A stretch of DNA of 64,000 nt, taken from Streptomyces sp. NBC_00370 (GTDB lineage: Bacteria; Actinomycetota; Actinomycetes; Streptomycetales; Streptomycetaceae). Positions within the stretch are counted from its first letter, which is position 1; every line of letters starts with the position of its first letter. The notes under the pieces were generated by a model. That model ran no database searches and was not told the DNA's origin. It was given only the letters and a program-made list of their open reading frames with translations. A program made the position numbers and the translations under genes. The stretch spans positions 3,441,501 through 3,505,500 of the forward strand of contig NZ_CP107968.1 in NCBI RefSeq assembly GCF_036084755.1, written 5' to 3'. Shown in pieces: positions 46,187 through 55,600 of the stretch.

Positions 46187-46987
46187 CTATGGTGCTACGT
46201 CACCGAGGGAGACCGAACGCGGGTCGAATCCGAAAGGCAGTTCAAGGCGGTGCGCGCCCATCAGTTCCGCGTCGCCGAGCAGCCGCTGCGTGGGCCCGTC
46301 GGCGGCGATGACGCCGTCGCTGAGGATGACGGCGCGCGGGCAGAGTTCGAGGGCGTACGGCAGGTCGTGCGTGACCATCAGGACCGTGACGTCCAAGGTC
46401 CGCAGGATGTCGGCCAGTTCGCGCCGGGAGGCCGGGTCCAGGTTAGACGACGGCTCGTCCAGGACGAGGATCTCGGGCTCCATCGCGAGGACGGTCGCGA
46501 CGGCGACCCGGCGGCGCTGCCCGAACGACAGGTGGTGCGGCGGCCGGTCGGCGTACTGCTCCATGCCGACCTGGGTGAGCGCCGTCACCACCCGCACCTC
46601 CAGCGCCTCGCCGCGCAGCCCGGCGGCGGCCGGGCCGAACGCCACGTCCTCGCGGACCGTCGGCATGAACAGCTGGTCGTCGGGGTCCTGGAAGACGATG
46701 CCCACCCGCCGCCTGATCTCGGCGAGATGCTGCTTGCCGACGGGCAGCCCTGCGACGGTCACCGATCCGGCGCCGGCCGTGAGGATGCCGTTCAGATGCA
46801 GCACGAGCGTGGTCTTGCCCGCGCCGTTGGGGCCGAGTACGGCGACGCGCTCGCCGCGCGCGATGGTCAGGTCGACGCCGAAGAGGGCCTGGTGGCCGTC
46901 GGGGTACGCGTAGGCGAGGCCGCGCACGTCGAGGGAGGGCGGCGCAGGTGCGGCGGCCGTGTCGAGGCCGGTCGGAGCGGTGGTCAC
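46187..46987 (-). CDS. cbiO: ECF-type cobalt/nickel importer, ATP-binding subunit
   Basis: A 266-residue CbiO/NikO ATPase. Walker A VLGPNGAGKTTLVLHLNG, Q loop VFQDPDDQLFMPTVREDVAF, signature LSFGQRRRVAVA, Walker B ILVLDEPSSNLD, H loop VTHD. The GTG (46987) overlaps the cbiQ stop (GTGA). It is last of the coupled cbiM-cbiQ-cbiO operon; one ATPase forms a homodimer in this group. The FGQ in place of SGG in the signature is usual for CbiO. Confidence 0.93.
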   Translation of the reverse strand: MTTAPTGLDTAAAPAPPSLDVRGLAYAYPDGHQALFGVDLTIARGERVAVLGPNGAGKTTLVLHLNGILTAGAGSVTVAGLPVGKQHLAEIRRRVGIVFQDPDDQLFMPTVREDVAFGPAAAGLRGEALEVRVVTALTQVGMEQYADRPPHHLSFGQRRRVAVATVLAMEPEILVLDEPSSNLDPASRRELADILRTLDVTVLMVTHDLPYALELCPRAVILSDGVIAADGPTQRLLGDAELMGAHRLELPFGFDPRSVSLGDVAP

Positions 46988-47745
46988 AGGGTCCAGCCAA
47001 GCAGACAGACGGCGGCGGCCGTCACCGGGAGCGCGGCGGCGTGCGCCCACTGGGCGCGGGACGCGGTCACTTCGTCGATGACGGGCATGGTGCCGGTGTA
47101 GCCCCGGCTGACCATGGCGAGATGGACGCGCTCGCCGCGCTCGTAGGAGCGGATGAACAGGGCGCCCGCCGACTTGGCGAGGACGCCCCACTGCCGTACC
47201 CCGCGCGCCTCGAAGCCGCGTGAGCGGCGGGCGATGGACATCCGGCGCATCTCGTCGGTGATCACGTCCCCGTAGCGGATCATGAAGGAGGCGATCTGCA
47301 CGAGCATGGGCGGCAGCTTGAGCCGCTGCAACCCGAGGAGCAGCGAGCGCAGTTCGGTCGTGGACGCCAGGATCACCGAAGCGGCCACGCCCAGCGTGCC
47401 CTTGGCGAGTACGTTCCAGGCGTCCCACAGTCCCGGCTGGCTCAACGAGAGCCCGGCGACGTGGACTTGCTCGCCGGGGACGACGAAGGGCATGAGCAGC
47501 GCGAAGGCCACGAACGGGATCTCGATGAGCAGCCTGCGCAGCAGGAACCCGGCCGGGATCCGGGCGGCGGAGGCGACGGCGCCGAGCAGCAGCGCGTACA
47601 GCGCGAACGCCCAGACCGCCTCGCGCGGGGTGGAGACCACGACGAGGACGAAGCAGAAGACGGCGGCGAGTTTGCAGTGCGGCGGCAGCGCGTGGACCGG
47701 CGAGTGGCCGTGCCGGTAGAGCTTGTGCGCGTGTCCGGCGCCCAT
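46984..47745 (-). CDS. cbiQ: ECF-type cobalt/nickel importer, transmembrane subunit
   Basis: A 253-residue CbiQ/EcfT protein with ~5 membrane helices (e.g. AAVFCFVLVVVSTPREAVWA). The coupling helices contain the conserved MSIARRSRGFE and HLAMVSRGYTG motifs that contact the ATPase. The ATG (47745) overlaps the cbiM stop as ATGA. The N-terminus is His-rich (GAGHAHKLYRHGHSPVHALP). Confidence 0.93.
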   Translation of the reverse strand: MGAGHAHKLYRHGHSPVHALPPHCKLAAVFCFVLVVVSTPREAVWAFALYALLLGAVASAARIPAGFLLRRLLIEIPFVAFALLMPFVVPGEQVHVAGLSLSQPGLWDAWNVLAKGTLGVAASVILASTTELRSLLLGLQRLKLPPMLVQIASFMIRYGDVITDEMRRMSIARRSRGFEARGVRQWGVLAKSAGALFIRSYERGERVHLAMVSRGYTGTMPVIDEVTASRAQWAHAAALPVTAAAVCLLGWTL

Positions 47746-48821
47746 CAGGCGCTCCCGCCGGCCGTGACCGAGCCGGTCGAGTTGGTGGAGTCTGTGCCCT
47801 CACGGCGCCTGCGCACCGCCCAGAAGACGCCGCTGCCGACGACGACGGTGGCGCCGACCCCGATCACCCCGGCGAGGCCGCCGGAGATCCGGGCGTCGGA
47901 GATGTCCTTGACGCCGTAGTCGGCGAGCGGGGAGTCGGCGGACGCGTGCTCCTCGGTCTTCTTGTCGATGCCCTTGTCAGCGGCGACCTTCTCCAGGCCG
48001 TCCGGGCTGGACGACGCGTAGAAGGAGACGAACCCGGCCAGCACCAGCGCGGCGACGATGCCGGCCGCCCAGACGCCGCGCGTGGAGCGGGCGGCCGCCG
48101 GAACGGCGGCGGGGGCCGGCTGCTCGGGCGCCGCGTCGACCAGCTGCCCGCCGACCCGCAGCTTCAGCGGCGCGGACAGCCCGCGCGCCCCGTACACCAG
48201 GTCGGGGCGTACGGCGATGACGGCGCCGACGGTCAGCGCGGTGATCGCGGCCTCGCCGATCCCGATGAGGACGTGCACACCGACCATCGCCGTCAGGACG
48301 TCACCGATCGGGATGTCGGTCGTCCCGCCGATCTCGTAGATCAGGGTGAAGACGAGCGCCGCCGCCGGCACGGACAGCAGCGCGGCGACGAAGGCGGAGA
48401 CCGTCACCGACCTGCGGGTCCGGGGCAGCAGGCGAACCAGCGCGCGGAAGACCAGGTACGAGACGACGGTCGTCGTCAGCGCCATATCGGTGATGTTCAC
48501 GCCGAGCGCGGTCAGACCGCCGTCGGCGAAGAGGATGCCCTGCATCAGCAGGACGACGGAGACGCACAGCACACCGGTGTACGGGCCGACGAGGATCGCG
48601 GCGAGCGCGCCGCCCAGCAGATGTCCGCTGGTCCCGGCGGCGACCGGGAAGTTGAGCATCTGGACGGCGAAGATGAAGGCGGCGACCAGGCCCGCCAGGG
48701 GCGCGGTGCGCTCGTTCAGCTCGCGGCGCGCGCCGCGCAGGCTGACGGCGACCGCGGCGGCCGCGATGACGCCGGTGGCGGCGGACACGGGTACGTCGAT
48801 GAATCCGTCGGGCACATGCAT
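47745..48821 (-). CDS. cbiM: ECF-type cobalt/nickel importer, CbiM-CbiN(PDGLE) fusion
   Basis: A 358-residue substrate-binding component. It begins MHVPDGFIDVPVSAAT, with the N-terminal His2-type metal site of CbiM/NikM. ~7 membrane helices follow to ~215. The C-terminal part (~245-340) has a helix, the SSPDGLEKVAADKG loop and a last helix, the PDGLE (CbiN/NikN) module. Fused M-N is known for nickel importers as well. Ni versus Co is not decided by sequence, but the Nur-like box upstream favours nickel. Confidence 0.9.
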   Translation of the reverse strand: MHVPDGFIDVPVSAATGVIAAAAVAVSLRGARRELNERTAPLAGLVAAFIFAVQMLNFPVAAGTSGHLLGGALAAILVGPYTGVLCVSVVLLMQGILFADGGLTALGVNITDMALTTTVVSYLVFRALVRLLPRTRRSVTVSAFVAALLSVPAAALVFTLIYEIGGTTDIPIGDVLTAMVGVHVLIGIGEAAITALTVGAVIAVRPDLVYGARGLSAPLKLRVGGQLVDAAPEQPAPAAVPAAARSTRGVWAAGIVAALVLAGFVSFYASSSPDGLEKVAADKGIDKKTEEHASADSPLADYGVKDISDARISGGLAGVIGVGATVVVGSGVFWAVRRRREGTDSTNSTGSVTAGGSA

Positions 48822-48872
48822 CAGGGCGCTCCGCTTCCCCCGGGGTCAGAACCATCTGATGGTAATCCCTAC

Positions 48873-48889
48873 CTGCAACTCATTCGCAA
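48873..48889. promoter_or_regulatory. Nur-like box upstream of cbiM
   Basis: CTGCAA-CTCAT-TCGCAA contains an inverted TGC-N9-GCA with 5-nt spacing between GCAA-type halves, similar to the Nur (nickel Fur-family) boxes described for Streptomyces nickel transporters. It lies 52 nt upstream of the cbiM start, on the divergent gap with ssgE. The match is by memory of the consensus. Confidence 0.45.
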
Positions 48890-48991
48890 GAGCGACTAGC
48901 CTGCGAACAACAGTTCACCCACCACCGTTCACCCGCGGGACAGGTCCGAAATGCCCGTACCGCGCCATTCGTGGTCGAATTGAGATGTTTG

Positions 48992-48997
48992 TACTAT
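48992..48997 (+). promoter_or_regulatory. Possible -10 element of ssgE
   Basis: TACTAT at 48992-48997 sits in a locally AT-rich stretch (TTTGTACTATTAAG), 45 nt before the ssgE start. The -35 is not clear. Confidence 0.35.
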
Positions 48998-49041
48998 TAA
49001 GGGCAGCACAGGCCCCCCACAGGCCCGCAGAGGAGCAGTCG

Positions 49042-49449
49042 ATGTCACCCGCCGTCGAACAGCCCGTCACCGCCCGACTGATATCGGACGCGCCGCACCA
49101 CAAGACCGTCGCCGTCACCCTGCGCTACGACAGCGACGACCCGCTCGCCGTGCGGGTCGTCTTCCCGCCCGAGGTGTCCCTGGACGACGACGAGGTGGTC
49201 TGGACGTTCGCCCGTGACCTGCTCAGCGGCGGACTGCGCGCGCCGTCGGGCGACGGCGACGTACGGGTGTGGCCGTGCGGCCGGGTGCAGACCGTGCTGG
49301 AGTTGCACGCGCCGGAGGGGGTGGCGGTGGTGCAGTTCGACACGGCGCCGCTGCGGCGCTTCCTCCAGGCCTCGTACGCGGCGGTCCCGGCCGGCCAGGA
49401 GCAGGAGGAGCTGGAGATCGAGCGGCACATAGGAAACCTGCTTCTCTGA
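49042..49449 (+). CDS. ssgE: SsgA-like sporulation/cell division protein
   Basis: A 135-residue SALP (SsgA-like protein), unique to morphologically complex actinomycetes. Matches to the family include VTLRYDSDDPLAVRVVFPPE, DEVVWTFARDLLSGGL and GDVRVWPCGRVQTVLELHAP. SALPs guide septum placement and spore-wall assembly; the genomic place and sequence fit SsgE, linked to spore separation. The ATG at 49042 follows AGAGGAGCAG. A terminator hairpin overlaps its last four codons. Confidence 0.88.
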   Translation: MSPAVEQPVTARLISDAPHHKTVAVTLRYDSDDPLAVRVVFPPEVSLDDDEVVWTFARDLLSGGLRAPSGDGDVRVWPCGRVQTVLELHAPEGVAVVQFDTAPLRRFLQASYAAVPAGQEQEELEIERHIGNLLL

Positions 49450-49475
49450 GACCGGTGAGGTCCCAGAGAAGCAGG
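49437..49475 (+). terminator. Hairpin spanning the ssgE stop codon
   Basis: CCTGCTTCTCTGAGACC (49437-49453) pairs with GGTCCCAGAGAAGCAGG (49459-49475), with one mismatch and a 5-nt loop. The TGA (49447-49449) is inside the stem. It probably terminates ssgE and insulates it from the convergent MMPL gene. Confidence 0.8.
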
Positions 49476-49537
49476 TGGGTGAGCGGGTCGGACCCGAGGG
49501 GGCTCGGACCCGAGGGGGGCTCAGGCCCGAGCGGGGC

Positions 49538-51802
49538 TCAGACCCGGGCCAGCTCGCGGTCCGTGTCCGGGCCGCCGTCGCCGCCCGGATCGGCGAGCCG
49601 CTTGCGCAGCTGTTCGCCCTCCACGTCCACGTTGGGCAGGATCCGGTCCAGCCAGCGCGGCAGCCACCAGGCCCGGTTCCCGAGCAGCTTGAGCACCGCG
49701 GGCACGATCGCCATCCGGACCACGAACGCGTCGAAGAAGACCGCGACGGCGAGCCCGAACCCGATCATCTTGATCATCGAGTCCCCCGCGCCGATGAACC
49801 CGGCGAAGACCGCCGTCATGATCACAGCGGCGGCGGTGACGACCCGCGCCCCGTGCCGGAATCCGGTGACGATCGCCTGGTCCGGCGCCTCACCGTGCAC
49901 GTAGGCCTCCCGCATCCGGGTGACCAGGAAGACCTCGTAGTCCATGGCCAGGCCGAAGACCACCCCCACCATGAAGATCGGCATCATCGACATGACGGGT
50001 CCGGTCTGTTCCACCCCGAGCAGACTCGCGAGCCAGCCCCACTGGAAGACGGCGACGACGGCGCCGAGCGCGGCCACCACCGACAGCAGGAAGCCGAGCG
50101 CCGCCTTGAGCGGCACGAGGATCGACCGGAAGACCACCATCAGCAGCAGGAACGCCAGACCGACGACCAGCGCCAGATACGGCAGCAGCGCGTCGTTCAT
50201 CTTCTGCGAGAAGTCGATGTTCATGGCCGTCGCACCGGTGACCAGCACATCGGCCCCGCTGTCGGCCTTGACGGTGCCGCCCGCGTCCCTGATCGAGTGG
50301 ACCAGGTTCTCCGTGCCGACCGAGGACGGCCGGTCCTTGGGCACGACGGTGATCGTCGCCGTGTCGCCCGCCTTGTTCAGATGGGCCGGGGTGACGGCGG
50401 CGACGCCGTCCAGCTTCTTCACGGTGTCGGAAACCTCGGTCGCCGCCGCCTTGGCGTTGTCGTCGGCCTTGCCGTCGACCACGACCACCAGCGGCCCGTT
50501 GAAGCCGGGGCCGAAGCCGTCCGACAGCATGTCGTACGCCTTGCGCTGGGTGGTGCTGACGGGCTGCGAGCCGTCGTCGGGCAGGCCCAGCTCCAGCGAG
50601 GCCGCCGGAATGGCGATGGCGCCGAGGCCCAGGACGCCCACGATCAGGACGGTGACGGGCTTGCGCAGCACGAACCTGGCCCAGCGGGTGCCCAGGTTGG
50701 GCCGCTTCTCGGCCTCCTCGACGCCCGTACGGTCCGCCTCGCGCTTCTTCGCCAGCGCGCCCTCCAGCGCCGTACGGCCCTTGCGGCCGTGCACCCGCTT
50801 GCCCGCGAAGCCGAGCAGCGCGGGGATCAGGGTGAGCGCGATGAGGACGGCGATCACGACGGTGCCGGCGGCGGCGAAGCCCATCTTGCTGAGCATCGGG
50901 ATGTTGACGACGGCGAGTCCGACGAGTGCGATGACGACGGTCAGCCCGGCGAAGACCACGGCGGAGCCCGCCGTGCCGACGGCGCGGCCCGCCGCGTCCT
51001 CCCGCTCTCTGCCCTCCGCCAGCTCGGCCCGGTACCGGGAGACGATGAACAGCGCGTAGTCGATACCGACGGCGAGCCCGATCATCGAGGCGAGGATGGA
51101 GGTGGTGGAGCCCAGGTCGAGCACGTTCGCGAGCGCGGTGACGGTGGAGACACCGACGCCGACCCCGATCAGCGCGGTGAGCAGCGGCAGTCCGGCCGCC
51201 AGCAGCGAGCCGAAGGTGATGACGAGGACGACCGCGGCGACGGCGACCCCGATGATCTCCGTGGCGCCGGTCTCCGGTGCCACCTGGAGCGCGTCTCCGC
51301 CGATCTCGGTGGTCAGCCCCTCCGCACGGGCCTGTTCGCCGGTGTGTTCGAGGGCGGCACGGGTCGCGTCGGTCAGCTCGGCCGAGCTGACCTTGTAGGC
51401 GACCTCCACGTACGCGGTGGTCTTGTCCTTCGACACGGCGTTCTGCGTGTACGGGTCGCTGACCGAGGAGACCTGCGCCGAGCCGGCGGTGAGCCGGTCG
51501 GAGATCTTCTTGACCTCGGCCTTCTGCGGCGCGTCGGTCATCTTCTCGCCGGTCGGCGCCTTGAAGACGACTCTGGCGGTCGCTCCGTCGCTGCTGGACC
51601 CCGGGAAGCGCTGGTCGAGCAGGTCGAATGCCTTCTGCGCCTCCGTCCCCGGGATCGAGAAGGAGCTGGAGGTGGCGGTGGACGCGGTGGCGGCGCCGAA
51701 CCCGGCGACCGCCAGGAGCGCCACCCACACCAGGGCGACATAACGGCGGCGCCGGAAGGCGAGCCGTCCGAGTTTGTAGAGGAACGTGGCCACGAGGCGC
51801 AC
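49538..51802 (-). CDS. MMPL/RND family transporter
   Basis: A 754-residue membrane protein of the MmpL type: first helix (~21-40), a periplasmic domain (~45-195), a block of helices (~195-335), a second loop and second helix block (~520-720). Typical motifs include GLAVGIDYALFIVSRYRAEL and FGLAMDYEVFLVTRMREAYV, carrying the proton-relay Asp-Tyr residues. MmpL proteins export lipids or drugs. It is 84 nt from a TetR gene on the same strand with palindromic operators ahead, a typical repressor-exporter unit. Confidence 0.92.
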   Translation of the reverse strand: MRLVATFLYKLGRLAFRRRRYVALVWVALLAVAGFGAATASTATSSSFSIPGTEAQKAFDLLDQRFPGSSSDGATARVVFKAPTGEKMTDAPQKAEVKKISDRLTAGSAQVSSVSDPYTQNAVSKDKTTAYVEVAYKVSSAELTDATRAALEHTGEQARAEGLTTEIGGDALQVAPETGATEIIGVAVAAVVLVITFGSLLAAGLPLLTALIGVGVGVSTVTALANVLDLGSTTSILASMIGLAVGIDYALFIVSRYRAELAEGREREDAAGRAVGTAGSAVVFAGLTVVIALVGLAVVNIPMLSKMGFAAAGTVVIAVLIALTLIPALLGFAGKRVHGRKGRTALEGALAKKREADRTGVEEAEKRPNLGTRWARFVLRKPVTVLIVGVLGLGAIAIPAASLELGLPDDGSQPVSTTQRKAYDMLSDGFGPGFNGPLVVVVDGKADDNAKAAATEVSDTVKKLDGVAAVTPAHLNKAGDTATITVVPKDRPSSVGTENLVHSIRDAGGTVKADSGADVLVTGATAMNIDFSQKMNDALLPYLALVVGLAFLLLMVVFRSILVPLKAALGFLLSVVAALGAVVAVFQWGWLASLLGVEQTGPVMSMMPIFMVGVVFGLAMDYEVFLVTRMREAYVHGEAPDQAIVTGFRHGARVVTAAAVIMTAVFAGFIGAGDSMIKMIGFGLAVAVFFDAFVVRMAIVPAVLKLLGNRAWWLPRWLDRILPNVDVEGEQLRKRLADPGGDGGPDTDRELARV

Positions 51803-51886
51803 TCCCGGGTCTATGGAGGGATCAGGGCATGGGGAGCCGGCCCGACGACGAGAGCGGTACGTGTCAGGTGGTGCGGGGCAAGGCGG

Positions 51887-52459
51887 TCAGACGACGAGGG
51901 CGGGGAGCACCACGGCGTCGAGGTAGTCGACGAGGAACGCCCGGTCGACCGACCGGTCCTCGATCAGCTGCCGGGCGATGAGAGCACCGACCAGCATGTG
52001 CGGGACGTACGGCAGCGCGGGGTTGTCCGCTGCCACCTCGCCCCGGGTCACAGCGCGCTGCACCAGCTCGTTGATCCCGTTCATCTCGGGTTCGACGAGC
52101 AGTTCGCGCAGCGCCTGGTGGAGTTCTGGGTTGTCGTGGACGGCATGGAGAAGACCCCGCATCAGCGCGGCGTCCTGTTCCATCTGACAGTCGTCCGTAC
52201 GGATCACCATCGCGTGGAAGTCACCGCGCAGCGTGCCGGTGTCGACGTCGTGCACGTCGACGGGCTTGCCGTGCCGCAGCGCTCGCGCGACCAGTTCGGG
52301 CTTGCTCCCCCACTGGCGGTAGAGGGTGGCCTTGCTCGACCGGGTGCGGGCGGCGACGGCGTCCATGGTCAGACCGTCGTAGCCCACGTCGCGGAGCAGG
52401 TCGAGCACGGCCGCGTACAGCTCAGCCTCGCGCTCCGGTGTGAGTCTGCTGCGTGCCAT
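51887..52459 (-). CDS. TetR family regulator of the MMPL exporter
   Basis: A 190-residue repressor from the ATG at 52459. The HTH is at ~12-55 (AELYAAVLDLLRDVGYDGLT, AVAARTRSSKATLYRQWGSK), followed by a TetR_C domain with VIRTDDCQMEQDAALMRGLL. It likely represses itself and the downstream MMPL gene and is relieved by the exporter's substrate. Two operator-like inverted repeats lie just upstream. Confidence 0.9.
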   Translation of the reverse strand: MARSRLTPEREAELYAAVLDLLRDVGYDGLTMDAVAARTRSSKATLYRQWGSKPELVARALRHGKPVDVHDVDTGTLRGDFHAMVIRTDDCQMEQDAALMRGLLHAVHDNPELHQALRELLVEPEMNGINELVQRAVTRGEVAADNPALPYVPHMLVGALIARQLIEDRSVDRAFLVDYLDAVVLPALVV

Positions 52460-52493
52460 GGTCAACCCCCTTCCCCGCTTCCGGCCGTCCCGA

Positions 52494-52559
52494 ACGAAAC
52501 GGTTTCGTACAGCTGATATGACGATAGCCCTCCGGAATAAGGAACGGCACCGTTTCGTG
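52494..52559. promoter_or_regulatory. Two TetR operator-like sites
   Basis: Site 1 is ACGAAAC-G-GTTTCGT at 52494-52508, a 7+1+7 perfect inverted repeat. Site 2 at ~52547-52559 repeats the half-site on the other strand (GGCACCGTTTCGTG). They lie 35-100 nt upstream of the TetR start and between it and the divergent tricorn gene. Confidence 0.6.
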
Positions 52560-52674
52560 TGTGGAGTCCGCCACAACCGTCAGCCCCGTATAAGTACGTG
52601 ACGTGTAAGTACAGGACCTGTAAGAGTCCGGACCACGAGTTGCCGCCGCCCCCGCACCCCGAAAGCATTGGGGG

Positions 52675-55600
52675 GTGAGTGACGACGTCGCGTATCTCCG
52701 TTTCCCGCATCTGCACGACGACTTGCTGTGCTTCGCCGCCGAGGACGATCTGTGGGTCGCCCCGCTCGTCCCTGAGGGGCAGCGGCCGGGGCGCGCCTGG
52801 CGGGTGACCGTCGACCGCACGAGAATCGGCCACCCGCGGTTCTCGCCCGACGGCAGCCAGATCGCGTACACGACCTGGCGCAGCCTGGACCCGGAGATCC
52901 ATCTGGCCCCCGTGGACGGCGGTCCGCCGCGCCGGATCGGCTACTGGGGCTCGACCGACACCCGGGTCTGCGGCTGGACGCCGTCGGACCGGGAGGACGG
53001 TACGGCGCAGATCCTCGCCGTCTCCTCGCACGGCCAGCCGTTCTCGTACTACTCCTGGGCCTACAGCGTCCCCACCGACGGCTCCCCCGGCGGCAAGCTC
53101 CCGTGGGGCCCGGTCTCCGACATCGCCGTGGCCGACGTCGACGGGGAGCGCAAGACGCTCCTGCTCACCGGAAAGCCGCCGCACGAGCCGGCCGCCTGGA
53201 AGCGGTACCGGGGCGGGGCGACGGGCCGGCTGTGGCTGCACGGCGAGCGGCTGCTCGCCGACATCGGCGGCCATCTGGAGTGCCCGATGTTCGTGGGCGG
53301 CCGGATCGCCTTCCTCTCCGACCACGAGGGCGTCGGCAATCTGTACTCCTGCCTGCCGGACGGCACCGACCTGCGCCGCCACACCGACCACGACACGTTC
53401 TACGCCCGGCATGCCTCGTCCGACGGGCGCCGCGTCGTCTACCAGTGCGCGGGCGAGCTGTGGCTGGTCGACGCGCTGACGCCGGACTCGCAGCCGCGCA
53501 AGCTGGCGGTACGGCTCGGCGGGCAGCGCGCGGGGCGGCGCGGCTATCAGGTCCCCGCCTCGCAGCACGTCGACGGGCTGTCGGTGGACACGACGGGCCG
53601 GGCCAGCGCCGTCGTCGTACGGGGCAGCCTGTACTGGCTCACGCACCGCGACGGCCCGGCCCGGACCATCACGGACACCCCAGGCGTACGGGTCCGCTTC
53701 CCGGTGATGCTCGGCAGCGGCGGCCAGGTCGCCTACGTGACGGACGCGGACGGCGCCGACGCGATCGAGATCGCGTACCTGCCGCGCGCGAGCGGCGACC
53801 GGCCGCCGCGCAGGCTGGCGTCCGGGCAGCTCGGGCGGGTGCACGAGATGGTGGCCGACCCGGACGGCGAGCGGATCGCGGTCGCCTCGAACGACGGTCG
53901 GCTGCTGCTGGTGGATGTCACGGACGACGATGCCGCGCAGAGCGGGGAGACGGCTGACGCGGGCGAGCCGTCGGAGGTCACCCCCGAGTCCGCGCCGGGC
54001 GAGGTGACCGAGCTGATCAGGTCCATCAACGGCCCGGTCACCGATCTGGCGTTCTCGCCCGACGGCGACTGGCTGACCTGGGCGCATCCGGGCGTGGGCC
54101 GCTCGCTGCGGCAGATCAAGATGGCGAAGATCAGCGGCAGTTTCGCCCGTACCGTCGTGGACGTCACCGACGGCCGCTTCGAGGACGAGAACCCGGTCTT
54201 CACCAGCGACGGCCGCTATCTGGCCTTCCTGTCCTGGCGCGGCTTCGACCCGGTGTACGACGTGCACACCGGCGACCTGTCGTTCCCGCTGGGCAGCCGC
54301 CCCTATCTCGTACCGCTGTCGTCCGCGACCCCCTCGCCGTTCGCGCTCTCCCCCGACGGCAGGCCGGCGGCCGGCGGGCTCGATCCCGCGGTGGGCGAGG
54401 CCGACTCCGGTGACGGCACGGTCATCGTGGAGGTCGAGGGCCTGGCGAGCCGGGTCACCCCGTTCCCCGTCGCCGCTTCCAAGTACTCGGCGCTGTACCC
54501 GGTCAGCGGCGGCGGTCTGGTCTGGTTGCGCTGGCCGATCTCGGGCGCGCTCGGCGAGACGTTCGCCAACCCCGCCGACACCTCGGGCCGGCCGACCCTG
54601 GAGCACTTCGACATCGCGAAGGCCCGCAAGAGCGAACTCGTCGCGCATCTCGACTGGTTCACGCCCAGCGGCGACGGTACGCGTCTGGTGGTCATGGACG
54701 ACGACGAGCTGCGCGCGGTCCCCGCGACGGAGCTGGGTGACAGCGACTCGACCGTCCATCTCGACCTGCGCAGGATCCACCACGAGGTCGACCCCGAGGC
54801 GGAGTGGCGCCAGGCGTACGAGGAAGCCGGCCGGATCATCCGCGCCTACTTCTGGGAGCCGCAGATGTGCGGCGTCGACTGGGACGCGGTGCTCGACCAG
54901 TACCGCCCCCTGGTCGAACGGGTCGCGTCCCCCGACGAGTTCGCGGACCTGCTGCGCGAGGTGGTCGGCGAGCTGGGCACCTCGCACGCGTACGTGTCCC
55001 CGTCCCGGCGCAACGAGGGGCCGCGCCACTACCAGCGGCCGATCGGGCTGCTCGGCGCCAACCTGGTGTGCAGGGACGGCGCTTGGGTCGTGCAGCGGAT
55101 CCTGCCGGGCGACTCGTCGGACTCCAAGGCCCGTTCACCGCTGGCCGGGACGGGCATCAGGGAGGGCGCGGTCCTCACCCATGTCGACGGGCGGCCCGTC
55201 GACCCGGTCGCCGGACCGTACCCGCTGCTGACGGCCGCCGGCGGCACCACCGTCGAACTCACCTTCAAGAAGGCCGAACCGAGCCCGCTGGACGACAGCT
55301 CCGACGCCGCGCACTCGCGCAGGGTCGCCGTCGTGCCGCTCATCGACGAGCGCCCGCTGCGCTACCAGGACTGGGTGGCCAAACGGCGCGAGGTGGTACG
55401 GGAGATCAGCGGGGGCCGCTGCGGCTATCTGCACATCCCCGATCTGCACGGCTCAGGGTGGGCGCAGTTCAACCGGGACCTGCGCCTTGAGGTGTCCCGC
55501 CCGGCGCTGATCGTGGACGTACGGGGCAACGCGGGCGGCAACGTCAGCGAGCTGGTCATCGAGAAGCTGACCCGCCGCATCCTCGGCTGGGACCTCACAC

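Noticed and set aside
48822..49041. Cobalamin riboswitch before cbiM
   Set aside because: The cbiM leader is too short and lacks a B12-box-like sequence; a Nur-like box fits better.
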